A DNA stretch of 64,000 nucleotides, from positions 12,047 to 76,046 of the forward strand of contig JBGARJ010000024.1 of the NCBI GenBank assembly GCA_044230315.1, in the 5' to 3' direction. The notes beneath the pieces were generated by a model. That model worked only from the letters and a program-made list of their open reading frames with translations, searched no databases and was not told the DNA's origin. Positions 1 through 8,366 of the stretch are shown here, one piece after another. The position numbers and the translations under genes are program-made. Numbering within the stretch: the first letter of the stretch is position 1; each line of letters starts with the position of its first letter. This stretch comes from M3007 sp044230315 (GTDB lineage: Bacteria; Bacteroidota; Bacteroidia; Chitinophagales; Saprospiraceae).

Positions 1-789
1 CATGGGTTCACCCAGGGCAATTCCCAGACCTTTGCGCTGGCCGATGGTGTAGAAAGGATACCCTTCGTGTTTGCCGAGCACGCGGCCCTGCGCATCCACG
101 AAATTGCCGCCGGCCACTTGTGCGTCGAGGCCTTCCACCCGGCGGCGCAGGAAGCCGCGGTAGTCGTTGTCGGGCACGAAGCAGATCTCGTAGCTCTCCG
201 CTTTTTTGCTCAATTCATCCCAGCCGCGCTCGGCAGCCATTTGGCGCACTTCGGGTTTGGTAAAATGGCCCAGGGGCATGCGGGTACGGTGCAGGCATTC
301 CTGGCTGAGCCCCCAGAGCACGTACGACTGGTCTTTCTGGCGATCGCGGGCCCGCGTGATGTATTTCCGGCCTTCCCGTTCGTTGATGATGCCGTAATGG
401 CCCGTGGCGATAAACGCGCAGTCGAGCATATCGGCGCGGCGCAGCAGGCTGTTCCACTTGATGTGGGTGTTGCACAGCACGCAAGGGTTGGGCGTTCGGC
501 CGGCCATGTATTCGTCTACAAAATTGTCGATCACATAGTCGCCGAATTCTTCGCGGATATCCACGATAAAATGGTGAAACCCGAGTTTGACGGCCACTTG
601 CCGGGCGTCGTTGATGCTGTCGAGCGAGCAGCAGCCCGTTTCTTTTTTCGAACCGCCCGAAGTGGCGTAATCCCAGGTTTTCATGGTAATACCCACCACT
701 TCCCATCCTTCTTCGTGCAGCAGAACGGCCGTCATGGTACTATCGATGCCGCCGGACATGGCGACGAGTGCTTTTCCTAAACGCGACAT
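1..789 (-). CDS. mnmA: tRNA-specific 2-thiouridylase MnmA (3' end outside window)
   Basis: Catalyses ATP-dependent 2-thiolation of the wobble uridine (s2U34) in tRNAs for Lys, Glu and Gln in the cytoplasm. Reading the minus strand from the ATG at 789 gives 263 codons with no stop up to the window edge, so the C-terminal part is missing. The PP-loop SGGIDST starts at residue 12. Both catalytic cysteines of the family are visible: the one in NPCVLCN and the one in SYEICFVPDNDYRGFL. The end at the window edge reads FYTIGQRKGLGI, a hallmark of the family's central domain. The promoter region is occupied by a foldback repeat that begins 26 bases before the start codon. The identification is firm; only the missing C-terminus is unknown. 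Confidence 0.95.
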   Translation of the reverse strand, partial: MSRLGKALVAMSGGIDSTMTAVLLHEEGWEVVGITMKTWDYATSGGSKKETGCCSLDSINDARQVAVKLGFHHFIVDIREEFGDYVIDNFVDEYMAGRTPNPCVLCNTHIKWNSLLRRADMLDCAFIATGHYGIINEREGRKYITRARDRQKDQSYVLWGLSQECLHRTRMPLGHFTKPEVRQMAAERGWDELSKKAESYEICFVPDNDYRGFLRRRVEGLDAQVAGGNFVDAQGRVLGKHEGYPFYTIGQRKGLGIALGEPM

Positions 790-814
790 ACGCTGATCAA
801 ACTAAATAAGCATT

Positions 815-976
815 AGAACATGTTTGGATTTTCATGCTGAGGCGAAAATGGAAAAATTTAATTTTAGACAAGGCAAATTTTGCAGGCGTATGCGGGCAAT
901 CCGCCGAAAAATTTAACGCAGTATGAAATTAAATTTTCTATTTGCAGCCCAGCGATGAAATTCCAAACATGTTCTT
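815..976. repeat. Imperfect foldback element with 14-bp terminal inverted repeats (MITE-like)
   Basis: The ends read AGAACATGTTTGGA (815-828) and its exact reverse complement (963-976). The similarity between the two halves continues inward: GGA.TTTCAT near both ends, then AAATTTAATTT-type blocks, then a GC-rich centre where GGCGTATGCGGGC faces a similar complement. The whole 162 bases can therefore fold on itself with interruptions. No open frame is present and I see no clear target-site duplication in the flanks. It resembles a miniature inverted-repeat element or a large structured intergenic repeat. It sits immediately upstream of mnmA and may carry its promoter. Confidence 0.65.
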
Positions 977-1023
977 GGCAATAGTCCGGTACAGTTGGCT
1001 GTTGGCGAAGGCATGTTCCAAGC

Positions 1024-1082
1024 CTTCACCCGCCATCGAATCCGTACACAGACTTCGTGTACGGATTCGATGGCGGGTGAAG
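1024..1082 (-). terminator. Perfect 26-bp hairpin downstream of the thioredoxin-like gene
   Basis: The arms 1024-1049 and 1057-1082 are exact reverse complements, with a 7-base loop AGACTTC. The hairpin starts 33 bases after the stop codon of the minus-strand thioredoxin-like gene, the position of a terminator. No T-tract follows on either strand, so a classical intrinsic terminator is not shown; a 3'-end stabiliser or a palindromic repeat is equally possible. Confidence 0.5.
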
Positions 1083-1115
1083 AAACAACGGCTTTTAAGG
1101 AAGAGTTCAATTGGT

Positions 1116-2291
1116 TTAGCCGAGGCCTTGCAGGAAATAATCCACTTTTTGGCCGATGCCGTTGTCTTTTCCGGGTTCGGAGTTCGCCGCTTCGCGGGCT
1201 TTGATGGCGGCCGCGCGGGCTTTGTCGGTATTGCCCTCCAATTTGTACACCTGTGCCAGGGTGAGATAATATTCCGGCAACCCGCCGTTTTCAGCGGCGG
1301 TTTTGGCCCATTTCTCAGCCTGGCTGAGCACCTGCGGGTCGGTGGGGAATGTGCGCAGGAGGCTGATCACCAGGTCGTGCAGACGGGCGGCGTTGTTTTT
1401 GACATCGCTTTTCTGGTACGACTGGGCTGTTTTGAGGTATTTCTTTGTGTCTTTGGTAGCGGCATAGAAATTCATGTCCGCTTCGTAGGTGAAATCGTGG
1501 CTCTGTTCGGGCGACGCGAGGGCCATTTTTTGCTTGGCTTCTTTGAGCAGGTCTTCGCTTTTGAAACCGATGGCTTTTTTGACCGTGTTTTTGCAGGCCA
1601 CGTGGATGCGGGTCTTGACGGCCTCCTCACCTTCCTGGGCGGCGATTTGAGCGCGGTGTTCGAGCAGCAGGTCGAATACCCGGCTGTCGGCTTCCACGGC
1701 GCCCTCGAGGATGAATTTGAGGTTGAGCGGCGTGCTGAGGTCTTTTTGGGTGTTGAGGTATTCGTTGGTGATCTTCAGCGAGGGTTTGTTGGCGCGGTTG
1801 AGCGAGCGCACGTATTCGAGCAGGAACTGCGGGTCGCGGTTGCCATCGCTGTATCCTTTCTCATAGTCTTGCGAGTGATCCTGTTTGCCTATGGCTTTCT
1901 GGCCAAAAGCGATGAGGCCATCGGGTTGGAGCGCGCCGACGCTTTTTTGCACCACTTTACCTTCGGCATCGAGAATCATCAGCGTTGGGTAGGCGCTGAC
2001 GGGGTATTGACCGGCAAATTCAGCGTTTTCCGGTTTTTCCATGTCGATTTTGAGGCAAATGAAATTCGGATTGAAAAAATCGCCGACCTGCTGGTCGGGA
2101 AACACCTGCGCCGCCATCCGTTTGCAGGGACCGCACCAGGAAGCAAACGCGTCGACAAAAATCAGTTTCTGTTCGGCTTTGGCTTTTTCACGCGCTTCGG
2201 CCCAACTGCCGTGAAAAAATTCGATGCCTTGGGCGGTTCCGGGCACAACGAAACCCAGGGCCAGGAGCACAGTTACAAGCGATCTGATCAT
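1116..2291 (-). CDS. Secreted thioredoxin-like protein with helical C-terminal extension
   Basis: Probable periplasmic thiol-disulfide protein. The 391-aa product starts with a signal peptide (about residues 1-20, ending GTAQ). A thioredoxin domain follows, with the redox motif WCGPC (Cys53, Cys56) and the cis-proline segment SAYPTLMILDAEG. After about residue 140 the protein continues with a long helical region rich in Lys and Glu that ends in a TPR-like stretch (GNTDKARAAAIKAREAA). Similar two-part proteins are common in Bacteroidota, where the thioredoxin part is thought to reduce or load periplasmic partners; the partner is not evident here. The gene stands alone, divergent from the membrane protein at 2461. 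A perfect hairpin lies 33 bases after the stop. Confidence 0.85.
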   Translation of the reverse strand: MIRSLVTVLLALGFVVPGTAQGIEFFHGSWAEAREKAKAEQKLIFVDAFASWCGPCKRMAAQVFPDQQVGDFFNPNFICLKIDMEKPENAEFAGQYPVSAYPTLMILDAEGKVVQKSVGALQPDGLIAFGQKAIGKQDHSQDYEKGYSDGNRDPQFLLEYVRSLNRANKPSLKITNEYLNTQKDLSTPLNLKFILEGAVEADSRVFDLLLEHRAQIAAQEGEEAVKTRIHVACKNTVKKAIGFKSEDLLKEAKQKMALASPEQSHDFTYEADMNFYAATKDTKKYLKTAQSYQKSDVKNNAARLHDLVISLLRTFPTDPQVLSQAEKWAKTAAENGGLPEYYLTLAQVYKLEGNTDKARAAAIKAREAANSEPGKDNGIGQKVDYFLQGLG

Positions 2292-2460
2292 GAGAAAAGC
2301 GGTTTTTTAAAAAACGACTGCAAAAATAAGGGAATTTAACGCGCCGGAATAGAATTAGTTGCAGTCTGCCGGCCGGAAACGCGATGGTTCGGGTTTTGGC
2401 CCGTACCTTCCTGCACCCGACCGTCCAATTAACAGCCATAACACTGAAAACACCCGCCTT

Positions 2461-3111
2461 ATGTGCTTTTCATCCACTGCCAGTTTTAGTGCAGGCGTCG
2501 TACTCTCAGGATTGGGGGTGGCGTCGCTCCGGCAAGTCCGGCACACCCGCCAACTACCGTTTGCGGGCATCCCGGTTTTTTTCGGCATCCAGCAAATTGC
2601 CGAAGGCTTCCTGTGGTTGTCGCTGACCAATCCGGCGTATGCTGCCGCGCAAGGGGCCGCCACTGCGGTTTTTCTGCTGTTTGCCCAGGCGGTGTGGCCG
2701 CTTTGGGTGCCCTTGTCGATGTGGCTGCTGGAAAACCGGCCAAGCCGAAAACAGTGGTTGCTGGCGTTGCTGGGTGTCGGAAGCCTGTTGTCCCTGTACC
2801 TGTTGTATTGTGTGCTCACTTCCGATGTGCAGGTTTCGATCAACCGGCACAACCTCCATTACACGCTCAATTTCCCACAGGGCCTGAGCTGGCTGAGTTT
2901 CTTTTTATACCTGTTGTGCACCATCGTGCCGTCATTTCTTTCGAGTGTATGGCTGATGCGGGTATTTGCCTGGTTCAGTGTGGTGTCGTTTTCCGTCGCG
3001 CTGTTTTTTTTCAAGGAAAACCTGGTCTCGATCTGGTGCTTTTTCGCTGCAGCCCTGAGCATCCTGGTGTTGGTCATCCTGCGCCTGTTGCGCAAAAACG
3101 GCGGCGCCTGA
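2461..3111 (+). CDS. Small multi-span membrane protein, DUF6629-like
   Basis: A 216-aa integral membrane protein of unknown function. I chose the ATG at 2461 over an upstream one at 2359 because the protein then begins MCFSSTASFSAGVVLSGLG, the typical opening of a family of bacterial membrane proteins that I recall as DUF6629. The segment FFGIQQIAEGFLWL fits the same family. About six or seven hydrophobic segments follow, the last ending with a short basic tail (RLLRKNGGA). Nothing in the sequence points to a substrate. The family name comes from memory and should be treated as tentative. Confidence 0.7.
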   Translation: MCFSSTASFSAGVVLSGLGVASLRQVRHTRQLPFAGIPVFFGIQQIAEGFLWLSLTNPAYAAAQGAATAVFLLFAQAVWPLWVPLSMWLLENRPSRKQWLLALLGVGSLLSLYLLYCVLTSDVQVSINRHNLHYTLNFPQGLSWLSFFLYLLCTIVPSFLSSVWLMRVFAWFSVVSFSVALFFFKENLVSIWCFFAAALSILVLVILRLLRKNGGA

Positions 3112-3235
3112 GGCCCCAAACCGACTCGCCGCTTGCATTTTTCGCTTCAAAACGGCGTTCCATACCACTTTACCGGCCGCCGGTTATACCTTGCGCATCG
3201 TTTGACGGCCCGAACCCTGATCCTTTTCAACCCGC

Positions 3236-5134
3236 ATGAATCTATTCCAACGCAACACCGCCGAAACCATTGACCCGGTTCTTTACGACGAAGCCTTCCG
3301 CCAGCTCCGCGCCCACCTCGTCGTACAGTACCAGACCCGCATCCGGACCAAAACGGCCGAGCGCCTGCCCATCAACCTGCGGGCCAAACCCACCCAGTTC
3401 GGCACCAGCCCCCAGCGCGTAGAGGGCTATTTTACCAGCCTGACCATCGAAGGCGACGACATCGCCCCGCAGATCGGCCGCATCCTCGACACCCACCGGC
3501 GCCTGCTTATCATCGGCGAGCCCGGCTCCGGCAAAACCACCATCCTGCTGTTCGCCGCCCTCAATATCCTCAATGAGCCGGACAACGCCAAACTCCCCCT
3601 GCTGCTCAACCTGGCCACCTGGACGGCCGGGCGCGACTTCGGCGAATGGTATGCCCAAAATATCGCCCAGAGCTACAACCTCAGCGCTGTTTTTGCCAAC
3701 GCCCTGATCCAGCACAATGCCGTCGTGCCCTTTTTCGACGGCTTCGACGAAGTGCAGGCGCCCCACCGAATCGATTGCCTGCGCAAAATGGCGGCCTTCT
3801 TCCGCGACGACCGCAGCCGCCAACTCATTGTGTGTTCGCGCAAAACGGAATTTGGCGCCGTGGATGCCGACGCCCCGGTGTACACCGAGATCGAAATTCA
3901 GCCCCTGCAGATCGAACAAATAAAAAAGGCCCTTCAGGACAACGCTTACGGGCAGGCCGCCGACCAGGCCCTGTTGCAGGCCCTGGAACAGGATGAGTGG
4001 CTTTGCCGCGCCGTGGAGACGCCGTTTTACCTCAACACCGCCTCTTTCCTGTTTGGCAGCGGCGAAAAGACCTTGAACGAGTTCGGCTTCGCCGCCGGCG
4101 ATACCGAAGGCCGGCAGGCCGAACTCGTGGACCGCTTCGTAGCGCAACAGGTGCCCGACCGGGAAGACCGGCACTACCTCGGGTTTCTGGCGCGGAAGAT
4201 GCGGGAGGAAGGGTTTATTGTGTTCGAATTGGTGAAGATGCAGCCGGGGTGGTGTAGGCGGTTGTGGCAATTTAGATTGGTTTTGGGATTATTTTTGGGC
4301 TCCTTATTTAGCGTACTTTTCGGTTCTTTTTCATTCTCTTCCGGTCGGATGCTCAACGGCATTATGTTCAGTATACCAGAGGGCATGTTATTAGGATTTG
4401 TAATAGGCATCTTCATGGGCTTTTTTGAAGGTCGAAAAATTGAAACAAAAGATATCCAAATTTGGAGCTGGCCATTGTTTAAAAAAAAATGGAAGCAGGG
4501 ATTGTCTTTTGGAGTTTGGAATGGCTTATTGGTCGCTGGGGTTTTTATTTTGTTCATTACTTTAATTTTTGGAGTTGGCGATAGCATAAAGATTCTGTTC
4601 ACTGTCCCATTGATCGCAGCCGTTTTTGCAGGATTATTTTTCGGAATCAAGGATTCTGGTACGATCAATAGTTACCTGATGAACATACCCAGACCATACG
4701 AACGATTTTGGTCGACGCTAAAACTCAGCCTAAAGGATATGCCCATCCTCGCTTTATTCGCATCGATAGGGTTATTTGTACGGACAATATATGCAGAAAA
4801 CTGGTCGGTTGCAGAGATAGGTGACTTCATGAAGACTCTGCGATTTTGGCTCATGACCATATCATTTGCTTTACTGTTTTTTATATTCATTCCACTCCTT
4901 TTTTCCAATTTCCTTCAACACTTCTCCCTCCGCATCGTCCTCTGGCGCGAAGGAAAAATCCCGCTCCACTTCGTCCGTTTTCTCGACCGCATGAGCGACC
5001 AACTCGTCCTGGAAGACAACCGCCTGTTCAAAAAGCACCCGAACGGGCGGCTGGAAAAAATGAGGGGCGCCACCTGGCGTTTCCGGCACAAGATCTTGCA
5101 GGATTATTTCGCGGGGCTGGAGGCGGGTGAATAA
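3236..5134 (+). CDS. NACHT-family NTPase with C-terminal membrane domain
   Basis: A STAND-type NTPase of 632 aa. The Walker A motif GEPGSGKTT is at residues 94-102 and the Walker B segment VVPFFDGFDEV, with the acidic pair typical of NACHT, at 163-173. LIVCSRKTEF is a likely sensor-1 strand. From about residue 345 to 600 there are roughly six hydrophobic segments, then a basic tail (RFRHKILQDYFAGLEAGE) of the kind that ends NACHT winged-helix regions. Bacterial NACHT proteins are known in several cases to defend against phage, with varied effector and sensor ends; a membrane-spanning end would suit membrane disruption, but that is inference. The DNA is strikingly uneven: the NTPase part is about 65% GC, whereas the membrane part (about 4260-4920) is near 40%. 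No phage-defence partner gene lies next to it. Confidence 0.8.
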   Translation: MNLFQRNTAETIDPVLYDEAFRQLRAHLVVQYQTRIRTKTAERLPINLRAKPTQFGTSPQRVEGYFTSLTIEGDDIAPQIGRILDTHRRLLIIGEPGSGKTTILLFAALNILNEPDNAKLPLLLNLATWTAGRDFGEWYAQNIAQSYNLSAVFANALIQHNAVVPFFDGFDEVQAPHRIDCLRKMAAFFRDDRSRQLIVCSRKTEFGAVDADAPVYTEIEIQPLQIEQIKKALQDNAYGQAADQALLQALEQDEWLCRAVETPFYLNTASFLFGSGEKTLNEFGFAAGDTEGRQAELVDRFVAQQVPDREDRHYLGFLARKMREEGFIVFELVKMQPGWCRRLWQFRLVLGLFLGSLFSVLFGSFSFSSGRMLNGIMFSIPEGMLLGFVIGIFMGFFEGRKIETKDIQIWSWPLFKKKWKQGLSFGVWNGLLVAGVFILFITLIFGVGDSIKILFTVPLIAAVFAGLFFGIKDSGTINSYLMNIPRPYERFWSTLKLSLKDMPILALFASIGLFVRTIYAENWSVAEIGDFMKTLRFWLMTISFALLFFIFIPLLFSNFLQHFSLRIVLWREGKIPLHFVRFLDRMSDQLVLEDNRLFKKHPNGRLEKMRGATWRFRHKILQDYFAGLEAGE

Positions 5135-5320
5135 CAAAGGATAGCCATTGGAAAATGTGTCATCCCGTCCCACCCGCGAACAAATCCTTGAAATCACCCG
5201 GCGAATCCTCGCCCAACCACCGCATATTGTAATACGTCTCCGCACCGGCGCAGCCAACGGGCATTCTTTGCAGGGTCAAATTTCACTGCATCGCTCACCC
5301 ACCACCCAATGCTTCGCGCC

Positions 5321-7375
5321 ATGAAAAACAGCTGTTTCGCACTCTTGCTGCTTCCTGTGCTGGGGTTCGCCCAGACGGAGGATGCTCCCGACAAATCACT
5401 CGCCCCCTATTTCCAGATTACCACCCCGGGTTTCCACCACGATCCGCTCCCGCTGAAGGCCACTGCGGCCGAGGTCAACATCGCCGGTGTGATTGCCGAT
5501 GTGGAGGTCACCCAGCTGTACGTCAACAGCGGCAAAACACCTCTGGAAGCTATCTATGTATTCCCCGGATCCTGCAACGCCGCCGTGTATGCCATGCAAA
5601 TGCAGATCGGGCGCCGCCTGATCACCGCTAAGATCGCCGAAAAACAACAGGCGCGCCAGCAATACGAACAGGCCAAAACCGAAGGCCGGCGCGCCTCGCT
5701 CCTCGAACAACAGCGGCCCAATGTATTCCAGATGAACGTGGCCAATATCATGCCCGGCGACACCATCCAGGTGCGCATGCGCTACACCGAGCTGCTGGTG
5801 CCGCGCGAAGGTGTGTACCAGTTTGTGTACCCTACCGTCGTTGGTCCGCGGTACCACAGCGAGGCCGGCGGCACGGCTTCCACCGCCGCATCCAATTTCT
5901 TTGTGGAATACCCCTACCTGCATTCGGGCACCGCGCCTTCGTACACCTTCGACCTGCACATACACCTCAACGGCGGCATGCCGCTGCAGCACGTAAGCAG
6001 TTCCACCCATTATGTGCAGGTACAAAGCGCCGGCGCAAACGAAGCCGATATTCAACTCGACCCCTCGGAGCGCAGCGGCGGCAACCGCGACTTTATCCTG
6101 AACTATTCCCTGAAAGGCAAAAAGATCGAGTCCGGTCTGCTGCTGTACGACGACGGCCCCGAAAAGTTTTTCCTGTACATGGCCCAACCGCCCAAACGGG
6201 TGGAACAAGACGCTATACCACCCCGCGAATATATTTTTATCGTCGATGTGTCGGGTTCGATGAACGGCTTCCCGCTCGAAATTTCCAAAACGCTGCTGCG
6301 CAATGTAGTGGGTGGGCTGCGCCCCGTCGACCGGTTTAACGTACTCCTGTTTGCCGGCGGCAGCAGGTTGCTGGCCGAGCAATCGCTGCCCGCCACCCCG
6401 GAAAATATCGAGACGGCCATCGCGCTGATCGACGCCCAGCAAGGCGGCGGCGGTACCGAACTGCTACCGGCCATGCAGCGCGCCCTCGCGCTGCCGCGCA
6501 ACACCGAGGGTTTGTCGCGCTCCTTCGTGGTGATCACCGACGGCTATGTGGATGTCGAAAAACAAGCCTTCGACCTGGTGCGCACCCGTCTCGACGAGGC
6601 CAACCTCTTCGCGTTCGGCATCGGCTCCGGCGTCAACCGGTTTCTGATCGAAGGCCTGGCCCGCGCCGGACAAAGCGAACCGGCCATTATCACCAAACCC
6701 GAAGAAGCAGCGGCCGTTGCCGAACGGTTCCGGCAGTACATCGCCTCTCCGGTGCTCACCCAGATCAAGGCTGAAATCGAAGGTTTCAAGGCCTACGACA
6801 TCGAACCGCTGAGCATCCCCGATATCCTCGCCGAACGGCCGGTTATCCTGTTTGGTAAATACCGCGGTGAAGCCAGGGGCAAAATCGGGATCAAAGGCCG
6901 CGCCGGTTCCAAAAAATACGCCACCGCCGTCGACCCTGGCACGGTGCGCCCGGAGCCCCGGAACGCCGCGCTCAAATACCTGTGGGCCCGCGAACGGATC
7001 AAAGTGCTCGACGATTACAACGGCGTTTCGTACGGCGACACCAGCGGAGTGGTCGAGGTGACCCGCTTGGGTTTGCAGTACAACTTGCTCACGGCATACA
7101 CCTCGTTTGTGGCCATCGACGAAGAAATCGCCAACGACGGCACCGTGAAACCCACTACGGTCAAACAGCCATCGCCGCTTCCGGCCGGTGTGTCCGACCT
7201 GGCGGTTGGCTTCGACCTTTCCCTGCGCGGAATTACCCGCATGGGCCATCTGTTTCATCAAAATGCAACTTCCAACCATGAAAACGCTGCAATCCCCCCG
7301 GGTGCGCTGGTTTTGGTGGCTGTGCTGCTGCTGCTGGCTGGCCTCCTGGGCCGGCGCTGGCTGCTCCCGGCATAA
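5321..7375 (+). CDS. VIT and VWA domain protein with C-terminal membrane anchor
   Basis: A 684-aa exported protein. The ATG at 5321 gives a clean signal peptide (MKNSCFALLLLPVLGFAQ); an ATG at 5309 would add four residues. Residues about 35-180 form a VIT domain, as in inter-alpha-trypsin inhibitor heavy chains (QQYEQAKTEGRRASLLEQ, FQMNVANIMPGD). A VWA domain follows with the metal-site motif DVSGSMNG. The protein ends in a hydrophobic helix followed by two arginines, which could be a simple anchor or a sorting-type tail. VIT/VWA proteins in Bacteroidota are sometimes linked to exosortase systems; no exosortase gene is in this window. The last 98 bases overlap the next gene in another frame. 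It is the first gene of a probable five-gene operon. Confidence 0.85.
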   Translation: MKNSCFALLLLPVLGFAQTEDAPDKSLAPYFQITTPGFHHDPLPLKATAAEVNIAGVIADVEVTQLYVNSGKTPLEAIYVFPGSCNAAVYAMQMQIGRRLITAKIAEKQQARQQYEQAKTEGRRASLLEQQRPNVFQMNVANIMPGDTIQVRMRYTELLVPREGVYQFVYPTVVGPRYHSEAGGTASTAASNFFVEYPYLHSGTAPSYTFDLHIHLNGGMPLQHVSSSTHYVQVQSAGANEADIQLDPSERSGGNRDFILNYSLKGKKIESGLLLYDDGPEKFFLYMAQPPKRVEQDAIPPREYIFIVDVSGSMNGFPLEISKTLLRNVVGGLRPVDRFNVLLFAGGSRLLAEQSLPATPENIETAIALIDAQQGGGGTELLPAMQRALALPRNTEGLSRSFVVITDGYVDVEKQAFDLVRTRLDEANLFAFGIGSGVNRFLIEGLARAGQSEPAIITKPEEAAAVAERFRQYIASPVLTQIKAEIEGFKAYDIEPLSIPDILAERPVILFGKYRGEARGKIGIKGRAGSKKYATAVDPGTVRPEPRNAALKYLWARERIKVLDDYNGVSYGDTSGVVEVTRLGLQYNLLTAYTSFVAIDEEIANDGTVKPTTVKQPSPLPAGVSDLAVGFDLSLRGITRMGHLFHQNATSNHENAAIPPGALVLVAVLLLLAGLLGRRWLLPA

Positions 7376-8366
7376 CCCGTCCGACAGCATCACCTTCATA
7401 CTCGGCGACGACCGATACGCGACCAACCCGTATTACGCCCGGGCCGAAGCCTGTTACCGTCAGAGCCATACTCCAAACCTGGTGACCCACTGCCGGTCGC
7501 TGCGCGCGGTCGAAGACTACCTCGTGCAGCACCGGCCTGCGGGCCGGCCCTGGGATACGATCCACCTCGTGGTACACGGCAACGCCTGGACCGGCATGGG
7601 CCTCCCGGTACTGCCCGGCGACAGCGCCCGGACTACTCCCGCTACCCTGGCGGCCGCACAAGTCGCCGGCTTGTTACCGCCGCTGCCTGATCGCGTCGTG
7701 AACGAACACACCGTAATTGCCCTGCACGGCTGCGCGCTGGGGCGCGATACTGCCCTGCTCCTGGCCCTCAGTCAGGCGCTGGGTAGCGACGGGCACTGTC
7801 CGAAAGTGGTATCCACCCGTTTGTTCAACCTGTACCAAGCCGACGGCGGAACGGTCCGTCAGTGCCTGGCCGATTTCTGGTACGTTAACTACCCCACTTA
7901 CCAACGCCTGCCCGACAGCCTGCTGGCGCGCAACCTCGCGGCCAAACACCCGGGAACCGACCTCGACTGGGCTGGCGCGCTCCAACGCCGGCGCCCGCGC
8001 TGGGTCGGCGATACGTACTGGCGGCTCGTAGTGGTACCGGTGCAATGGGCCGTGACATACCCCGACAGCGCTGCCCGCCCGATACTCAACAGTCCCGAAG
8101 CACAGCAACGCTGGCTCGCCGGGCAAACCGGCTTGCAGTCCGCCATCACGCGCATGGGTCTCGATGCTGCGGGCTTTCGCTGGTCGTTCCGGACTGAAAA
8201 TCTCCACTTCGACGACGGCGCCACGGAACCAGCCATCATGGTAGAAGGGCAAACCTCCGTTTGTTGCGTACTGCAGGAGACGCCAGCAACAGGCCGAGAA
8301 AAAACCTATTTCACCTCCGTTCAATTTCAAAAACCGTCATGGTCAAATCTTTTTTGTCTCCGGTAA
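7278..8366 (+). CDS. Putative lipoprotein with caspase-like (clan CD) His/Cys pattern
   Basis: A 362-aa protein that I do not recognise as a named family. The N-terminus is basic, then very hydrophobic, and ends WAGAGC, so Cys29 may be lipidated and the protein placed in the envelope. The fold pattern resembles caspase-like peptidases: a hydrophobic strand ending in His-Gly (IHLVVHGN, His100) and about 50 residues later a strand ending in Cys (VIALHGCALGRD, Cys152) followed by a helix. This spacing matches CHAT, gingipain and metacaspase domains, where these residues form the catalytic dyad. The rest shows no known motif. Its start lies inside the VIT/VWA gene (98-base overlap) and its end overlaps the SH3 gene by 28 bases, so the three genes are probably co-translated. 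Peptidase activity is inference. Confidence 0.6.
   Translation: MKTLQSPRVRWFWWLCCCCWLASWAGAGCSRHNPSDSITFILGDDRYATNPYYARAEACYRQSHTPNLVTHCRSLRAVEDYLVQHRPAGRPWDTIHLVVHGNAWTGMGLPVLPGDSARTTPATLAAAQVAGLLPPLPDRVVNEHTVIALHGCALGRDTALLLALSQALGSDGHCPKVVSTRLFNLYQADGGTVRQCLADFWYVNYPTYQRLPDSLLARNLAAKHPGTDLDWAGALQRRRPRWVGDTYWRLVVVPVQWAVTYPDSAARPILNSPEAQQRWLAGQTGLQSAITRMGLDAAGFRWSFRTENLHFDDGATEPAIMVEGQTSVCCVLQETPATGREKTYFTSVQFQKPSWSNLFCLR

Larger units (their letters stand above)
790..1115. other. Intergenic region with two hairpin elements
   Basis: This 326-base gap between the thioredoxin-like gene and mnmA (both minus strand) has no credible gene. It holds a long imperfect foldback at 815-976 and a separate perfect hairpin at 1024-1082, listed individually. 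The flanks of the foldback are AT-rich compared with the genes around it. Confidence 0.7.

Noticed and set aside
942..2339. Open frame of 465 codons on the plus strand over the thioredoxin-like gene
   Set aside because: It is antisense to a gene with clear signal peptide and WCGPC motif; its sequence is low-complexity and phenylalanine-rich, typical of a reverse reading in GC-rich DNA.
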